Shown here piece by piece: positions 25,653 to 34,740 of a stretch of 64,000 nt of DNA (position 1 is the stretch's first letter; every line of letters starts with the position of its first letter). Origin of the DNA: Candidatus Eiseniibacteriota bacterium (GTDB taxonomy: Bacteria > Eisenbacteria > RBG-16-71-46 > CAIMUX01 > WJJG01); NCBI GenBank assembly GCA_023129715.1, contig JAGMBO010000054.1, positions 62,001 to 126,000 of the forward strand, in the 5' to 3' direction. The position numbers and the translations under genes were made by a program. The notes below the pieces were generated by a model. The model searched no databases. It worked only from the letters and a program-made list of their open reading frames with translations, and was not told the DNA's origin.

Positions 25653-26643
25653 CCGCCCCACCGGCATCTGCCCGAAACACCCCTCGCTCGAGGGGATCGG
25701 CCGGCCCCCGGAGAATCCAGGCCGGCTCTGCTTTTTCCACCTCCAGTCCATCTCCCGAGGCAACCGTGAAGACGACCGAGCCGCACGCCTGCTCCTCCAG
25801 CAGCAAGGCGCCCGCCGCCACGGCCCCGGACCCGCAGGCGCGTGTGATGCCTTCCACCCCACGCTCATAGGTCCGGAGGCGCCCCCGCAGTCCCGGCCCT
25901 CCCCCGCGCGGAACGCCCCCGCCGAGCGAGCCCTGCGCATGGGCCGGCGTCCAAACGAAGTCGACATTCGTCCCCGCGGGCTCGAAGCGCCCGTGGCGTC
26001 GCAGACGACCCCCGACCTCGATGAGCAGCCTCTCGGGGGGCAACGCCTGGGATAACAGGTGTGGCGACGGGGACGATGACGCCGGCAACGGGGACGATGA
26101 CGCCGGCGACGGGGACGAGGGCAACGACCGCAGCGGGGGATCCCAGAACTGCACGCAGAGATGGGGCACTCCCGCCTCGATCCAGGCGGCGCGCGCCAGA
26201 GTTCCCGGCCACTCGGGCGGGAGCGGACCGATCAACGCCAGGGGCAACTCCCGCGCCAGGAAGCGCGGGGCCGGAAGGGTGATTGCAATCCGCTCGCCCT
26301 CGCGCCACCCCTCCAGAGCGATGTCGCCGACGCGCGCAGCGACACGTTTCTCGCCCGTGCGCGCCAACAGATGGGCGACCAGGCAGCGGGCGCCGTTGCC
26401 GCAGAAGGCCGCGGTGGAGCCGTCGGCATTGTAGACGCTCGCCTCGCTCCCCCGGATCCAGAAGAGCCCATCGGCCCCGGGGCCTGCCGGATCCCGGCAC
26501 AACTGCCGGGCCAGCGCCGCGATCACAGCCCGATCCTGCACCTCCGGCCCAAGGGAGACACTCTCGACGAAGAGAAAAGTGTTCCCGGCCCCACTCCACT
26601 TGGTGTAGGGAATCGCCACCGGCTCAGGACGATGCACCCCCAC
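25621..26643 (-). CDS. dapF: Diaminopimelate epimerase DapF with a Ser/Pro insertion
   Basis: 340 residues, against about 275 usually; GTG start after GGAGGAGGGGC. The two catalytic cysteines are present: C81 in NADGSTAAFCGNGARC and the second in ITRACGSGAVAAG. It begins YTKWSGAGNTFLFVE, the usual MxFxKxxGxGNDF block with D replaced. A low-complexity run of about 25 residues (SSPSPASSSPLPAS and similar, residues about 172-198) interrupts the chain and is encoded by a 21-bp repeat. It interconverts LL- and meso-diaminopimelate for lysine and peptidoglycan. The 3' end overlaps rpsT tail to tail by 32 bases. Confidence 0.9.
   Translation of the reverse strand: MGVHRPEPVAIPYTKWSGAGNTFLFVESVSLGPEVQDRAVIAALARQLCRDPAGPGADGLFWIRGSEASVYNADGSTAAFCGNGARCLVAHLLARTGEKRVAARVGDIALEGWREGERIAITLPAPRFLARELPLALIGPLPPEWPGTLARAAWIEAGVPHLCVQFWDPPLRSLPSSPSPASSSPLPASSSPSPHLLSQALPPERLLIEVGGRLRRHGRFEPAGTNVDFVWTPAHAQGSLGGGVPRGGGPGLRGRLRTYERGVEGITRACGSGAVAAGALLLEEQACGSVVFTVASGDGLEVEKAEPAWILRGPADPLERGVFRADAGGAARPPPSPLRD
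25700..25736 (+). terminator. Candidate intrinsic terminator of rpsT inside dapF
   Basis: A 7-bp stem (GCCGGCC at 25700-25706, GGCCGGC at 25720-25726) with a 13-base loop is followed by TCTGCTTTTT. A smaller CCCCTCG/CGAGGGG hairpin lies just before it. Both fall in the antisense dapF coding region. Confidence 0.5.
26063..26119 (-). repeat. 21-bp repeat, about 2.7 copies, inside dapF
   Basis: Units at 26063-26083, 26084-26104 and a partial at 26105-26119 share GGGGACGATGACGCC. In the dapF frame each encodes seven residues of the SSP(S/L)PAS type. Confidence 0.85.
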
Positions 26644-28000
26644 GCCCCTCCTCCCGCGGGCGGACGATCAGCGGCCACTGCAATCCCTCGACGACCCGCC
26701 CCGGTTGCAGCCGGATCGGATCGGGGTGTTCACCGCTGGGCTCACTCGCCTGCCTGAGCCCGTCGCCATTCAGGTCACGGAAGGCCTCGAGCCGATAGAG
26801 ATCGGGCGCCAGGCCCTGCAGCCGGAAACTCCCGCGACAGCGCACTTCACCCGCCACCGACCCATCGCCGGCCAGGCGAGCGGTCACCCAGATCGGCGTC
26901 GCGCAGCGCACACTCTCCGCCGCGGCGGATACGAGGCGGGTCTCGAGGCGGCCGAGCTCGACCTGCACCGATTCGATCTCCGCCGCGGTTAGCTCAATGC
27001 GAGGCAACGAGTCTCCCTCCAGGCGCGCAAAGCCGGTCGCATCGCGATCTCCGCTCAGCATGCCCGCGAGGCTGTCGACCTGCGCACGTAGGTGGCTGGC
27101 CGGTACAAATGCGGCGCAGGTCGAGTCGAGCACGCTGCCGCTCAGATCTCCCTCCTCGTCGGCGAAGACGAGATAGAGAGCCAACGAATCGGCCTCCGCG
27201 CCCGAGTCGGGTACCACGACCGGGAACTCACTGAATCCCCACAGGTCCGATCCTTCGTCATAGGTCCGGTTTTCGTTGCGATCGAAAAGCGCAGCCGCCA
27301 GCAAGGGACGCCCGACCGGAACAAAGGGAAAGACGAAGCTCCCGTCGCCGGCCGTCTCGGCGATGCGCAGCGCCTCGAGCGCATCGGGCCGCAGCGCGGC
27401 CTCGGCGACCAGGGGACCCTGCAGGCCCTCCGGCCATGCAAAGAGGAAGACCGCTACCTCCCCGGCGCGCAGCGACCGCGTGTGCAGGGTTCCCGCGACG
27501 CGGCCGCGGGCCAACGAATCACCCGTCGAGAAGGCGAAGAGCAACGGCGGCGCCAGCGCGTTGCGCCGCGCGTCGGTGGCCGGCGCGCCGACCAGGACGG
27601 TGTAGGTCGTCGCCTCTCGCCATCCCGCAGCCGCCTCACACGTGAGACGCGTCGCGGTCCAGGCACATGCGAGCTTCCCCGGCCACGGGGCGATACGCAG
27701 TCCATCGCGCACCCTGGAGCGGTTCATCTTCTCGCTGAACTCGATTACCAACGGCGCATCCCGCGCCACCCCCACCGCCCCCGAATCGGGGGCATGGGCG
27801 ATCACCCGCGGGGCATCCCGGTCTTCCGGCCCTCCCCTCGGCGGGGCCATCCGCGCGCACCCTCCCGCGGCCAATCCGGCGGCCACCGCCAAGCTGGTCC
27901 ACCGCAAGACCGCGCCCCCGGGCCACCACCCTCCGCGGCCGGGCCGCGTCCGCAACGCCCCCGCTCCCCGCCGCCGGTCGCTGTGCGCTAGGCGAGACAA
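26624..28000 (-). CDS. Ig-like (Big_5) domain outer-membrane lipoprotein
   Basis: Up to 458 residues; the start is uncertain. A TTG at 28000 opens the frame, and a TTG at 27955 after GGGGAGCGGGGGCG is an alternative. A lipobox ends LAAGLAAGGC, followed by ARMAPPRGGPEDRDAPRVIA. The 'Cys-x-x-x-x-P-x-GGP-x-D-x-x-P' opening is the form seen in Bacteroidetes-type Ig-like lipoproteins. A Big_5 (SbsA-like) domain covers about 60-160, with IEFSEKMNRS and TTYTVLV. FDRNENRTYDEGSD and FRDLNGDGLRQASEP look like calcium-loop or SdrD-like modules. Function unknown. It overlaps argF and dapF by 13 and 20 bases. Confidence 0.75.
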   Translation of the reverse strand: MSRLAHSDRRRGAGALRTRPGRGGWWPGGAVLRWTSLAVAAGLAAGGCARMAPPRGGPEDRDAPRVIAHAPDSGAVGVARDAPLVIEFSEKMNRSRVRDGLRIAPWPGKLACAWTATRLTCEAAAGWREATTYTVLVGAPATDARRNALAPPLLFAFSTGDSLARGRVAGTLHTRSLRAGEVAVFLFAWPEGLQGPLVAEAALRPDALEALRIAETAGDGSFVFPFVPVGRPLLAAALFDRNENRTYDEGSDLWGFSEFPVVVPDSGAEADSLALYLVFADEEGDLSGSVLDSTCAAFVPASHLRAQVDSLAGMLSGDRDATGFARLEGDSLPRIELTAAEIESVQVELGRLETRLVSAAAESVRCATPIWVTARLAGDGSVAGEVRCRGSFRLQGLAPDLYRLEAFRDLNGDGLRQASEPSGEHPDPIRLQPGRVVEGLQWPLIVRPREEGRGGASS

Positions 28001-28920
28001 TGCAGCAGGATCCCCTTCTGGGCATGCAGTCGATTCTCGGCCTGGTCGTAAACGATGCTCTGCGGTCCATCGATCACCTCATCGGTGATTTCCTCACCGC
28101 GGTGCGCCGGGAGGCAGTGCATGACATGGGCCCCCGGCGCCGCGCCCGCGAGCAGCTCTGAGTTGATCTGATAGGGTGGAAAGAGCGCCCCGCGCTTCTC
28201 CGCCTCGGCCTCCTGGCCCATGCTCGTCCAGGTGTCGGTGTAGATCACCTGCGCGCCAGCGACCGCCTCCACCGGGTCACGGAGCAGGCTCACCCTGCCG
28301 CGCCCCTCTGCCGCCACCCGGGCCACCGCCTCGGCATCGGGTTCGTAACCCGCGGGCGTTGCCACCCGCAGGTCGAAACCATAGGGGATCGCCGCATGAA
28401 TCCAGGACTGCACGACGTTGTTCCCATCGCCGAGGTAGGCAATGCGGAGATCGTCGAGATCATGCCCCCGCTCGCGCAAGGTAAACAGATCGGCAAGCAC
28501 TTGACAGGGATGCACCCAATCGGTGAGTCCATTGATGATCGGGATGCGTGCCGCCCCTGCCAGCTGAACGACATGCTCCTGCGAGAAGGTCCGGATCATG
28601 ATCGCGTCGAGGTAGCGGGACATCACCGCCCCGATATCCTTGATCGCCTCGCGTTTGCCGAAACCGATCTCCTGGTCGGTGATGTAGACGGCACTCCCGC
28701 CGAGCTGGCGCATGCCGACCTCGAAGGAAAGACGCGTGCGCAGACTCGGCTTGTGGAACACCAGACCGAGTACCCGCCCCGCCAGCGGCACCTCCCCGCT
28801 TCCCTCGCGCCAGGCGCGCTTGAGGCCCTCCGCCTGCCTGAGAATCTCATCGAGCTCCGCGCGTTCGAAATCGAGCAGGCTGAGAAAGTCGATCTTCTTC
28901 CTGGTTTGCTTCACCGGCAT
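27988..28920 (-). CDS. argF: Ornithine carbamoyltransferase ArgF
   Basis: 310 residues. The carbamoyl-phosphate motif is KPSLRTRLSFEVGM at 57-70 (Ser-Leu-Arg-Thr-Arg in place of the common Ser-Thr-Arg-Thr-Arg). HPCQ is at 137-140, LGDGNNVVQSW follows, and the ornithine-loop HCLPAHRGEEIT lies near 264. Together these identify OTCase rather than ATCase. It makes citrulline from ornithine and carbamoyl phosphate in arginine synthesis. GGAGGCGGAGC precedes the ATG. Acetylornithine-type carbamoyltransferase of Bacteroidetes is an alternative but less well supported. Confidence 0.9.
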   Translation of the reverse strand: MPVKQTRKKIDFLSLLDFERAELDEILRQAEGLKRAWREGSGEVPLAGRVLGLVFHKPSLRTRLSFEVGMRQLGGSAVYITDQEIGFGKREAIKDIGAVMSRYLDAIMIRTFSQEHVVQLAGAARIPIINGLTDWVHPCQVLADLFTLRERGHDLDDLRIAYLGDGNNVVQSWIHAAIPYGFDLRVATPAGYEPDAEAVARVAAEGRGRVSLLRDPVEAVAGAQVIYTDTWTSMGQEAEAEKRGALFPPYQINSELLAGAAPGAHVMHCLPAHRGEEITDEVIDGPQSIVYDQAENRLHAQKGILLHCLA

Positions 28921-29002
28921 GCTCCGCCTCCGTCTCGCCTGCGTCTCGCCCCGGGCGCGGCGCCCCCTCCGCGCTCACCCTCGTGACCGCCGCGCTCACA
29001 AC

Positions 29003-30415
29003 CTAGAGGATATAGCGCGACAGATCCTTGTCTTGGAGGATCCCCGAAAGCCGCTTGTCGACCTCGGCGCCATCGACGCGCACCTCGTCGATCTGTGCCT
29101 CGGGAACTTCGAAGAGCACCTCCTCGAGCAACGTGGTCAATATCGTGTGCAGGCGCCGCGCACCGATGTTCTCAGTGCTCGCATTGACCTCGCTGGCAAT
29201 CGCCGCGATGCGCTCGATCGCCGACCGGGTGAAACTCAGCGCGACCCCCTCGGTGCCGAGCAGGGCGGCATATTGTTTGAGCAAGGCGTTGCGCGGTTCG
29301 GTCAGAATGCGGATGAAGTCGTCCTCAGTCAGCGCGGAGAGCTCGACCCGGATCGGAAAGCGGCCCTGCAGCTCGGGAATCAGGTCGGCCGGCTTCGTGG
29401 TGTGGAAGGCGCCCGCGGCGATGAACAGGATGTGGTCGGTCTTGACCAGCCCATAGCGCGTCGCGACACTCGATCCCTCGATGATCGGCAGCAGGTCGCG
29501 TTGGACTCCCTGGCGCGACACGTCCGGGCCATGGGCGCCGTTTCCTCCAGCGATCTTGTCGATCTCATCGACAAAGATGATTCCCGACGTCTGCGCGCGC
29601 TCGAGCGCATTGGCGACGACCTTGTCCATGTCGATCAGCCGTGAGGTTTCTTCCTGGAGCAGGACATCGCGCGCCTCGCCGACCGTCATCTTGCGGCGCT
29701 TCTTGCCGCTCGGCAGCAACGCTTGGAGGTGTTCGGGCAAGTTGAACTCCATCTCCTCGAGTCCTGCGTTCGAGAAGATCTCGACCGTCGGCAAACCGGT
29801 GCGTACCTTGACGTCGAGTTCGACCTCGCGCTCTTCGAGCAGGCCCTCCCGCAGCTGCCGCCGCAGCTTGTCCCGCGTGCGCTCGTGACGCTCCTCGCTC
29901 TCCGTCGCGGCCCGCTCCACCGTCGCCTCGGTCGAGCCGAACAGTGAGGGCATCGAGGCCTGCGCCGGCTCCCGGCTGCCGCGCGCCGGGCGCCCCGGCA
30001 GCAGCAGACCGAGCAGCCGCCGCTCGACCATCCGCTCCGCGGCCGCCTTCACTTGCGCCGACATCTCCTCCCGCACCATGTTGACCGCGAGCTCGGCCAG
30101 ATCACGGATCATCGACTCGACGTCCCGGCCGACGTAGCCGACCTCGGTGAACTTCGACGCCTCGACCTTCAGGAAGGGTGCGCCCGCCAAGCGCGCCAGC
30201 CGACGGGCGATCTCGGTCTTCCCGACCCCGGTCGGCCCGATCATGATGATGTTGTTGGGCAGGATCTCATCACGCATGTCGGCGGAGACGAGCCGGCGCC
30301 GATAGCGGTTGCGCAAGGCGATGGCAACGCTTTTCTTGGCCGCGCTCTGACCGATGATGTACTTGTCCAGCTCGCGGGTGATCTGCTTTGGCGTCAGTTC
30401 CTGGAGGTCCTTCAT
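29003..30415 (-). CDS. hslU: ATP-dependent protease ATPase subunit HslU
   Basis: 470 residues. [30 protein letters not shown] opens the AAA+ core in segments shared by all HslU, with Walker [24 protein letters not shown], an I-domain at about 110-240, and Walker [11 protein letters not shown]. The C-terminus ends DLSRYIL, the tail that docks in HslV. It unfolds substrates for HslV in the cytoplasm. The gene starts 23 bases after hslV. Confidence 0.96.
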   Translation of the reverse strand: MKDLQELTPKQITRELDKYIIGQSAAKKSVAIALRNRYRRRLVSADMRDEILPNNIIMIGPTGVGKTEIARRLARLAGAPFLKVEASKFTEVGYVGRDVESMIRDLAELAVNMVREEMSAQVKAAAERMVERRLLGLLLPGRPARGSREPAQASMPSLFGSTEATVERAATESEERHERTRDKLRRQLREGLLEEREVELDVKVRTGLPTVEIFSNAGLEEMEFNLPEHLQALLPSGKKRRKMTVGEARDVLLQEETSRLIDMDKVVANALERAQTSGIIFVDEIDKIAGGNGAHGPDVSRQGVQRDLLPIIEGSSVATRYGLVKTDHILFIAAGAFHTTKPADLIPELQGRFPIRVELSALTEDDFIRILTEPRNALLKQYAALLGTEGVALSFTRSAIERIAAIASEVNASTENIGARRLHTILTTLLEEVLFEVPEAQIDEVRVDGAEVDKRLSGILQDKDLSRYIL

Positions 30416-30438
30416 CCCTTGTTCCTTGCCGCTGCTCC

Positions 30439-30972
30439 TTAGAGCTCCTCGACGTAAAGGGTTGTGTTCGTGTAGATGCAGATCTCGGCCGCGATCTCGA
30501 GCGCATGCCGCACGGCGACGGCAACCGAGGCCTCGGCGCCATGGCGCAACAGGGCCCGGCAGGCCGCCAGCGCGTAGGGCGCCCCGGCGCCGATGGCGAC
30601 GATCCCGTCATCGGGTTCGATCACATCCCCGGCCCCGCTCAGCAGGAAGGCCTGCGTTCCATCGACGGCGATCAGCTGCGCCTCGAGCCGGCGCAGGACC
30701 CGGTCAGATCGCCACTCCTTGGCAAGTTCCACGGCCGCCCGCTGCAGCCCCCCGCGATGCGCCTCGAGTTGTCTCTCGAAGCGCTCAAAGAGATGCAACC
30801 CATCCGCGGCGCCGCCGGCGAAACCGGCCAGAACGCGTCCCTCATAGAGCCGGTAGATCTTGCGCGCCCCCGACTTGACGATCGTGTGGCCAAGGGTGAC
30901 CTGCCCGTCGCAGGCCAGCGCGGCTGCCCCCTCACGCACGCAGCCGATCACCGTGGTTCCGTGGGTCAGCAT
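30439..30972 (-). CDS. hslV: ATP-dependent protease subunit HslV
   Basis: 177 residues from the ATG at 30972 ([15 protein letters not shown]), with GGTGGAG upstream. A 5-residue propeptide would be removed so that T6 becomes the N-terminal nucleophile. [33 protein letters not shown] and [15 protein letters not shown] match HslV throughout. It forms the proteolytic double ring of HslUV. A longer frame to 31035 lacks homology. It lies between xerC and hslU, as in many bacteria. Confidence 0.95.
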   Translation of the reverse strand: MLTHGTTVIGCVREGAAALACDGQVTLGHTIVKSGARKIYRLYEGRVLAGFAGGAADGLHLFERFERQLEAHRGGLQRAAVELAKEWRSDRVLRRLEAQLIAVDGTQAFLLSGAGDVIEPDDGIVAIGAGAPYALAACRALLRHGAEASVAVAVRHALEIAAEICIYTNTTLYVEEL

Positions 30973-31080
30973 TTCTCGATCTCCACCGTGCCTGCCGGGG
31001 CCCGCTCCGCCCTCGCAGCCTCCCGGCCACGGCAACCACCAGCCCCCAGCCCACGCTCCGCCTGCCTGACGAGCGCACCC

Positions 31081-31089
31081 ATCCTAGCA
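31081..31089 (-). promoter_or_regulatory. Possible extended -10 element for hslVU (TGCTAGGAT)
   Basis: On the minus strand TGC TAGGAT lies about 110 bases before the hslV start, in the gap after xerC. No good -35 box is visible at 17-18 bp, so this rests on the TGC extension alone. Confidence 0.35.
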
Positions 31090-31170
31090 GGCGCAGCCCC
31101 CGCTTTCCCACCGGCAATCTCTCACCGGCGGCTCGGTGCCTTGCACTTCGATCCGTGGCGTCTTGCCCGC

Positions 31171-32214
31171 TCACTGAGAACGCTGCGCGCGACCGGTGAC
31201 GCTAGCGTCGCCGCGGGCGCCCGCGGGCGATGCTGCTTCTCCGCGTTGCCCGCGGGCGCGGGGGTGGGTCCGATCGAACGTTTCGCGCAGTTTGGCGGTC
31301 GAGACATGCGTGTAGACCTGCGTCGTATCTAGGGAGCGGTGGCCGAGAAGAGCCTGGATCGCGCGCAGGTCGGCGCCCCGGTCGAGCATGTGCGTGGCAA
31401 AGCTGTGACGCAGCGCGTGCGGATGCACATGGCCCAGCAAGGGATCCGACAGCCGGGCGGCGACCAGTCGTTGCACCGAGCGCACACTCAGCCGGCCCCC
31501 GCGCGCGTTGAGAAACACGGCCCTTCCGGCCGCGCCCCTCCGCGACCGCGGAGCCTGCGAACGCACGTGGAGGTAGGCCGCCAGGCTGTGCCGCGCCTCT
31601 TCTCCGAAGCAGACCGTCCGCTCGCGGGCTCCCTTGCCCTTCACGCGCACCCACCGCCCAGCAAGATCGAGATCGTCCAGGTCGAGCGCGGCCAGCTCCG
31701 AGACGCGCAGCCCCGCCCCATAGAGCAGCTCGCAGATCGCGCGGTCGCGCCAGTCACTCCACTCCTTCCCCCAGGCGCCATCGAGGCGCGCCGCCAAGCG
31801 CGCCTCGCCCAGCGCGCGCGGCAGGGGGCGACCGATGCGCGGCGCCGGCAGCCGCGACGCCGGATCCGCGGCGAGCAGCCCCTCGCGCAGCAGGAAACGC
31901 GTGAAACGGCGCAGCGCCGAGCGGCGGCGCACGATGCTGCGCGGACGGCTTCCCGCCGCCTGTTGCGCCGCGATCCAGAGGCGGAGATGCGCGGGATCGA
32001 TGTCTCCGAGGTGCGGTGCCCGCCCCAGGCGTTCGCCCAGGAACCGCAGGAGAGTGCGCAGATCGTGCTCGTAGGCGCGGGCCGTCTCGCGGCTGCGCCC
32101 CTCTAGGTGGACCAGCTCACGCAGAAAGCCATGCAGCGCGAGGCGCAGGCGCTCGGCCGCCTGGGGGGCTCCGCCGTCAGGAGGCGGGTTTATCGTCAAC
32201 CGTCTTTTCGGCAT
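31171..32214 (-). CDS. xerC: XerC/XerD tyrosine recombinase
   Basis: 347 residues from the ATG at 32214. A SAM-like N-terminal domain (FLRELVHLEGRSRETARAYEHDL) precedes the catalytic domain. Catalytic residues are visible as Arg in YGAGLRVSEL, Lys in VKGKGARER, HxxR in HPHALRHSFATHML, His in LLGHRSLDTTQ and Tyr in VYTHVS. It resolves chromosome dimers at dif with a partner Xer. The first 38 bases overlap the end of topA. The C-terminal 30 residues (RGQRGEAASPAGARG) are a non-conserved basic tail. Context topA-xerC-hslV-hslU favours XerC (CodV). Confidence 0.9.
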   Translation of the reverse strand: MPKRRLTINPPPDGGAPQAAERLRLALHGFLRELVHLEGRSRETARAYEHDLRTLLRFLGERLGRAPHLGDIDPAHLRLWIAAQQAAGSRPRSIVRRRSALRRFTRFLLREGLLAADPASRLPAPRIGRPLPRALGEARLAARLDGAWGKEWSDWRDRAICELLYGAGLRVSELAALDLDDLDLAGRWVRVKGKGARERTVCFGEEARHSLAAYLHVRSQAPRSRRGAAGRAVFLNARGGRLSVRSVQRLVAARLSDPLLGHVHPHALRHSFATHMLDRGADLRAIQALLGHRSLDTTQVYTHVSTAKLRETFDRTHPRARGQRGEAASPAGARGDASVTGRAQRSQ

Positions 32215-34675
32215 CACGGGGCACCTTCGCCTTGCACTCGGGGCAGGCGTAGTGCGGTCCATCCCGTTTCGTCTCCCGCTCGACCATCAGTGGGAACTTG
32301 CACTCGGGACAGGCACGGGCCACCGGGGGATCCCAAACCGCGTAGCGACATTCAGGGTACCGGCTGCACCCGTAGAAGCGCCGGCGCCCCCGGGTGCGTT
32401 TCTCGACCAACTGCCCCGCGCAGTCCTTCACCGGACAGGCGACCCCGGTTTCCTCGCGCTTGATGTACCGGCACTCCGGATAGCTGCTGCAGCCCACGTA
32501 ATCCCCGTAGCGCCCCGACTTGCGCGCCAGGCGTTGGCCGCACTCGGGACACTGCTCATCGAGCAGCACGTCATGCCGTACCTCGACAGCGCCATCCTCG
32601 ATCTTGATCCGACGGGTCGTCTTGCACTCGGGATAACCGGTGCACGCCAGGAACATGCCCCAGCGGCCGCGCCGGAGCGTCATCGGGCGCCCACACTTCG
32701 GACAGCTCTCATCGACCGCGGGAGCGGGCTGGTCCTTCTCGTCGAGATCCCGCGTCTGGCGGCACTCGGGGTAGCGGGAACAGGCGAGGAATTCCCCGAA
32801 GCGGCCCCAGCGTTTGACCATTGGTGAGCCACAGAGTTCGCAAGTGAAGTCGGTCGGTTCCTGGCGCAGCTTGACATTCTCCATCTCCTCGCGCGCCTTC
32901 TCGAGATCGTCGCGGAACTTGGCGGCGAAATCACGCAACGTGGCGAGACCCGCCTTGCTCCCCTCCTCGATCTTGTCGAGCTCCTCTTCGAGCCGCGCGG
33001 TGTAGGCGATCGCGAAGATGTCACCGAAGTGCTGCACCAGCAGGTCGAGCACCGTCTCTCCCAAGCGGGTCGGGTGGAAGCGCCCCTCATCCTTGGCGAC
33101 GTAGCTCTTGTCCGAAATCACCGAGAGGATCGCGGCATAGGTCGAGGGGCGGCCGATGCCGTTCTCCTCCAACGCGCGCACCAACGAAGCCTCGCTGTAG
33201 CGCGGCGGCGGCTGGGTCTCGTTCTGCTCGGGCCGGATCCTCTCCGCCGTCAGTCCGCCGCCCTCCTGGAGCGGCGGCAGATCGGTGTCGCCGGCGGTGC
33301 CTCCGGTGCCGCTGCTGTTCCCCGCGGCATCGTCCTCGCGCACCTCCTGGTAGATCTGACGCCAGCCGGCGAAACGCAGCACCTGGCCGGTGGCCCGCAG
33401 GCGGGCCTCGCCGGCGGCGATCTCGACGCGGGTGATGTCGAATTCCGCCGCAGCCATCTGGCTCGCCAGGAAGCGGTTCCAGATCAAGGTGTAGAGCTTC
33501 AGTTCGGCAGCGCTCAGGTGCCCGGCGAGCTTCTCGGGCGGCAGATCGAGCGAGGTCGGCCGGATCGCCTCGTGGGCATCCTGCGCCGACTTCTTCTGAC
33601 GGAAATGCCGCGGCTTCGCCGGCACGAAGCGTTCCCCGTGGAGTTGGGTGATCAGCCGGCGCGCGGCTTCCTGGGCCTCCCCCGCCACGCGCACCGAGTC
33701 GGTGCGCATGTACGTGATCAGGCCTACCTGCCCCAGCTCGCCGAGGTCTTTGCCCTCGTAGAGCGACTGCGCCAGGCGCATCGTCTGGCGCACCGGCAGG
33801 TGGAAGCGCCGGGCAGCCTCCTGCTGCAGCTTGCTCGTCGTGAAGGGGGGCGCCGGCGAGCGCCGCGAGTGCTTCGCCTCGACCTCGGCCACGGTGAAGG
33901 TCGCCTGGCGCAGCGCCTCGACGACTTCCGCGGCGGCCGCCTCGTCGGGCAGCCCCGGGTTGCGCCCCTTCTCGCTCTCCTTCTTCCAGGGCACCCCCGT
34001 ACCGCGCCAGGAGATCAACTTGGCTTCGAAGGGCTCCCCCTCGCCGGCACGCAGCCGCGCGGTTACCGTCCAGTACTCGACCGCCTCGAAGGCCCGGATC
34101 TCGCGCTCGCGCTCGACGATCATCCGCAGCGCGACCGTTTGCACGCGCCCGGCGGAGAGCCCGCGGCGGACCTTGTCCCACAGCAACGGCGAGATGCGGT
34201 AGCCGACGATGCGATCGAGGATCCGCCGCGCCTGCTGGGCGTCGACTTTCTCCGCCGAGATCGCCCGGGGCGCGTCGAGAGCCGAGCGCACCGCGCCGCG
34301 GGTGATCTCGTGGAAGAGAACCCGCTCGATCGGCAGATCGATCTTCTTGCCCCGCAGGATCTGCTCGAGATGCCAGCAGATTGCCTCCCCCTCGCGATCG
34401 GGGTCGGCCGCCAGGAAGATGCCTGTGCTGCCGCGAGCCGCCTGCAAGATCTCGTCGATCACCTTGCGCTTGTCGCGCAAGATGATGTACTGGGGTGCGA
34501 AGTCGTGCTCCTCGTCGATCCCGATCCAGTCAGGATCGCCCTTCTTCTTGGGGTTCTTGGGCAGGTCCCGCACGTGACCCATCGAGGCCTTGACCTGAAA
34601 ACCCTTGCCGAGAAAGCGCTCGATCGTGCGAGCCTTGGCGGGAGATTCCACGATGACGAGTTGCCGCTTGGCCAT
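32177..34675 (-). CDS. topA: DNA topoisomerase I with five C-terminal zinc ribbons
   Basis: 832 residues from the ATG at 34675, where AGGAGGG lies 5 bases upstream. Toprim domain: LVIVESPAKARTIE, with the DPDREGEAI acidic motif near 110. The catalytic tyrosine is in LITYMRTDSVRV. After about residue 590 come five Cys4-type ribbons: CELCGSPM, CPKCGRPM, CPECGQRL, CPVKDCAG and CPECKFPL, each with a matching CSRYPEC-like half. E. coli TopA has three. It relaxes negative supercoils. The gene's 3' end overlaps xerC. Confidence 0.96.
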   Translation of the reverse strand: MAKRQLVIVESPAKARTIERFLGKGFQVKASMGHVRDLPKNPKKKGDPDWIGIDEEHDFAPQYIILRDKRKVIDEILQAARGSTGIFLAADPDREGEAICWHLEQILRGKKIDLPIERVLFHEITRGAVRSALDAPRAISAEKVDAQQARRILDRIVGYRISPLLWDKVRRGLSAGRVQTVALRMIVEREREIRAFEAVEYWTVTARLRAGEGEPFEAKLISWRGTGVPWKKESEKGRNPGLPDEAAAAEVVEALRQATFTVAEVEAKHSRRSPAPPFTTSKLQQEAARRFHLPVRQTMRLAQSLYEGKDLGELGQVGLITYMRTDSVRVAGEAQEAARRLITQLHGERFVPAKPRHFRQKKSAQDAHEAIRPTSLDLPPEKLAGHLSAAELKLYTLIWNRFLASQMAAAEFDITRVEIAAGEARLRATGQVLRFAGWRQIYQEVREDDAAGNSSGTGGTAGDTDLPPLQEGGGLTAERIRPEQNETQPPPRYSEASLVRALEENGIGRPSTYAAILSVISDKSYVAKDEGRFHPTRLGETVLDLLVQHFGDIFAIAYTARLEEELDKIEEGSKAGLATLRDFAAKFRDDLEKAREEMENVKLRQEPTDFTCELCGSPMVKRWGRFGEFLACSRYPECRQTRDLDEKDQPAPAVDESCPKCGRPMTLRRGRWGMFLACTGYPECKTTRRIKIEDGAVEVRHDVLLDEQCPECGQRLARKSGRYGDYVGCSSYPECRYIKREETGVACPVKDCAGQLVEKRTRGRRRFYGCSRYPECRYAVWDPPVARACPECKFPLMVERETKRDGPHYACPECKAKVPRDAEKTVDDKPAS

Positions 34676-34740
34676 CCACCCTCCTGCTGCCGCGCGCCGG
34701 TCGGGGAGCAGTCCCCGCCGGGACCCTGAGCGCCCCGCCC

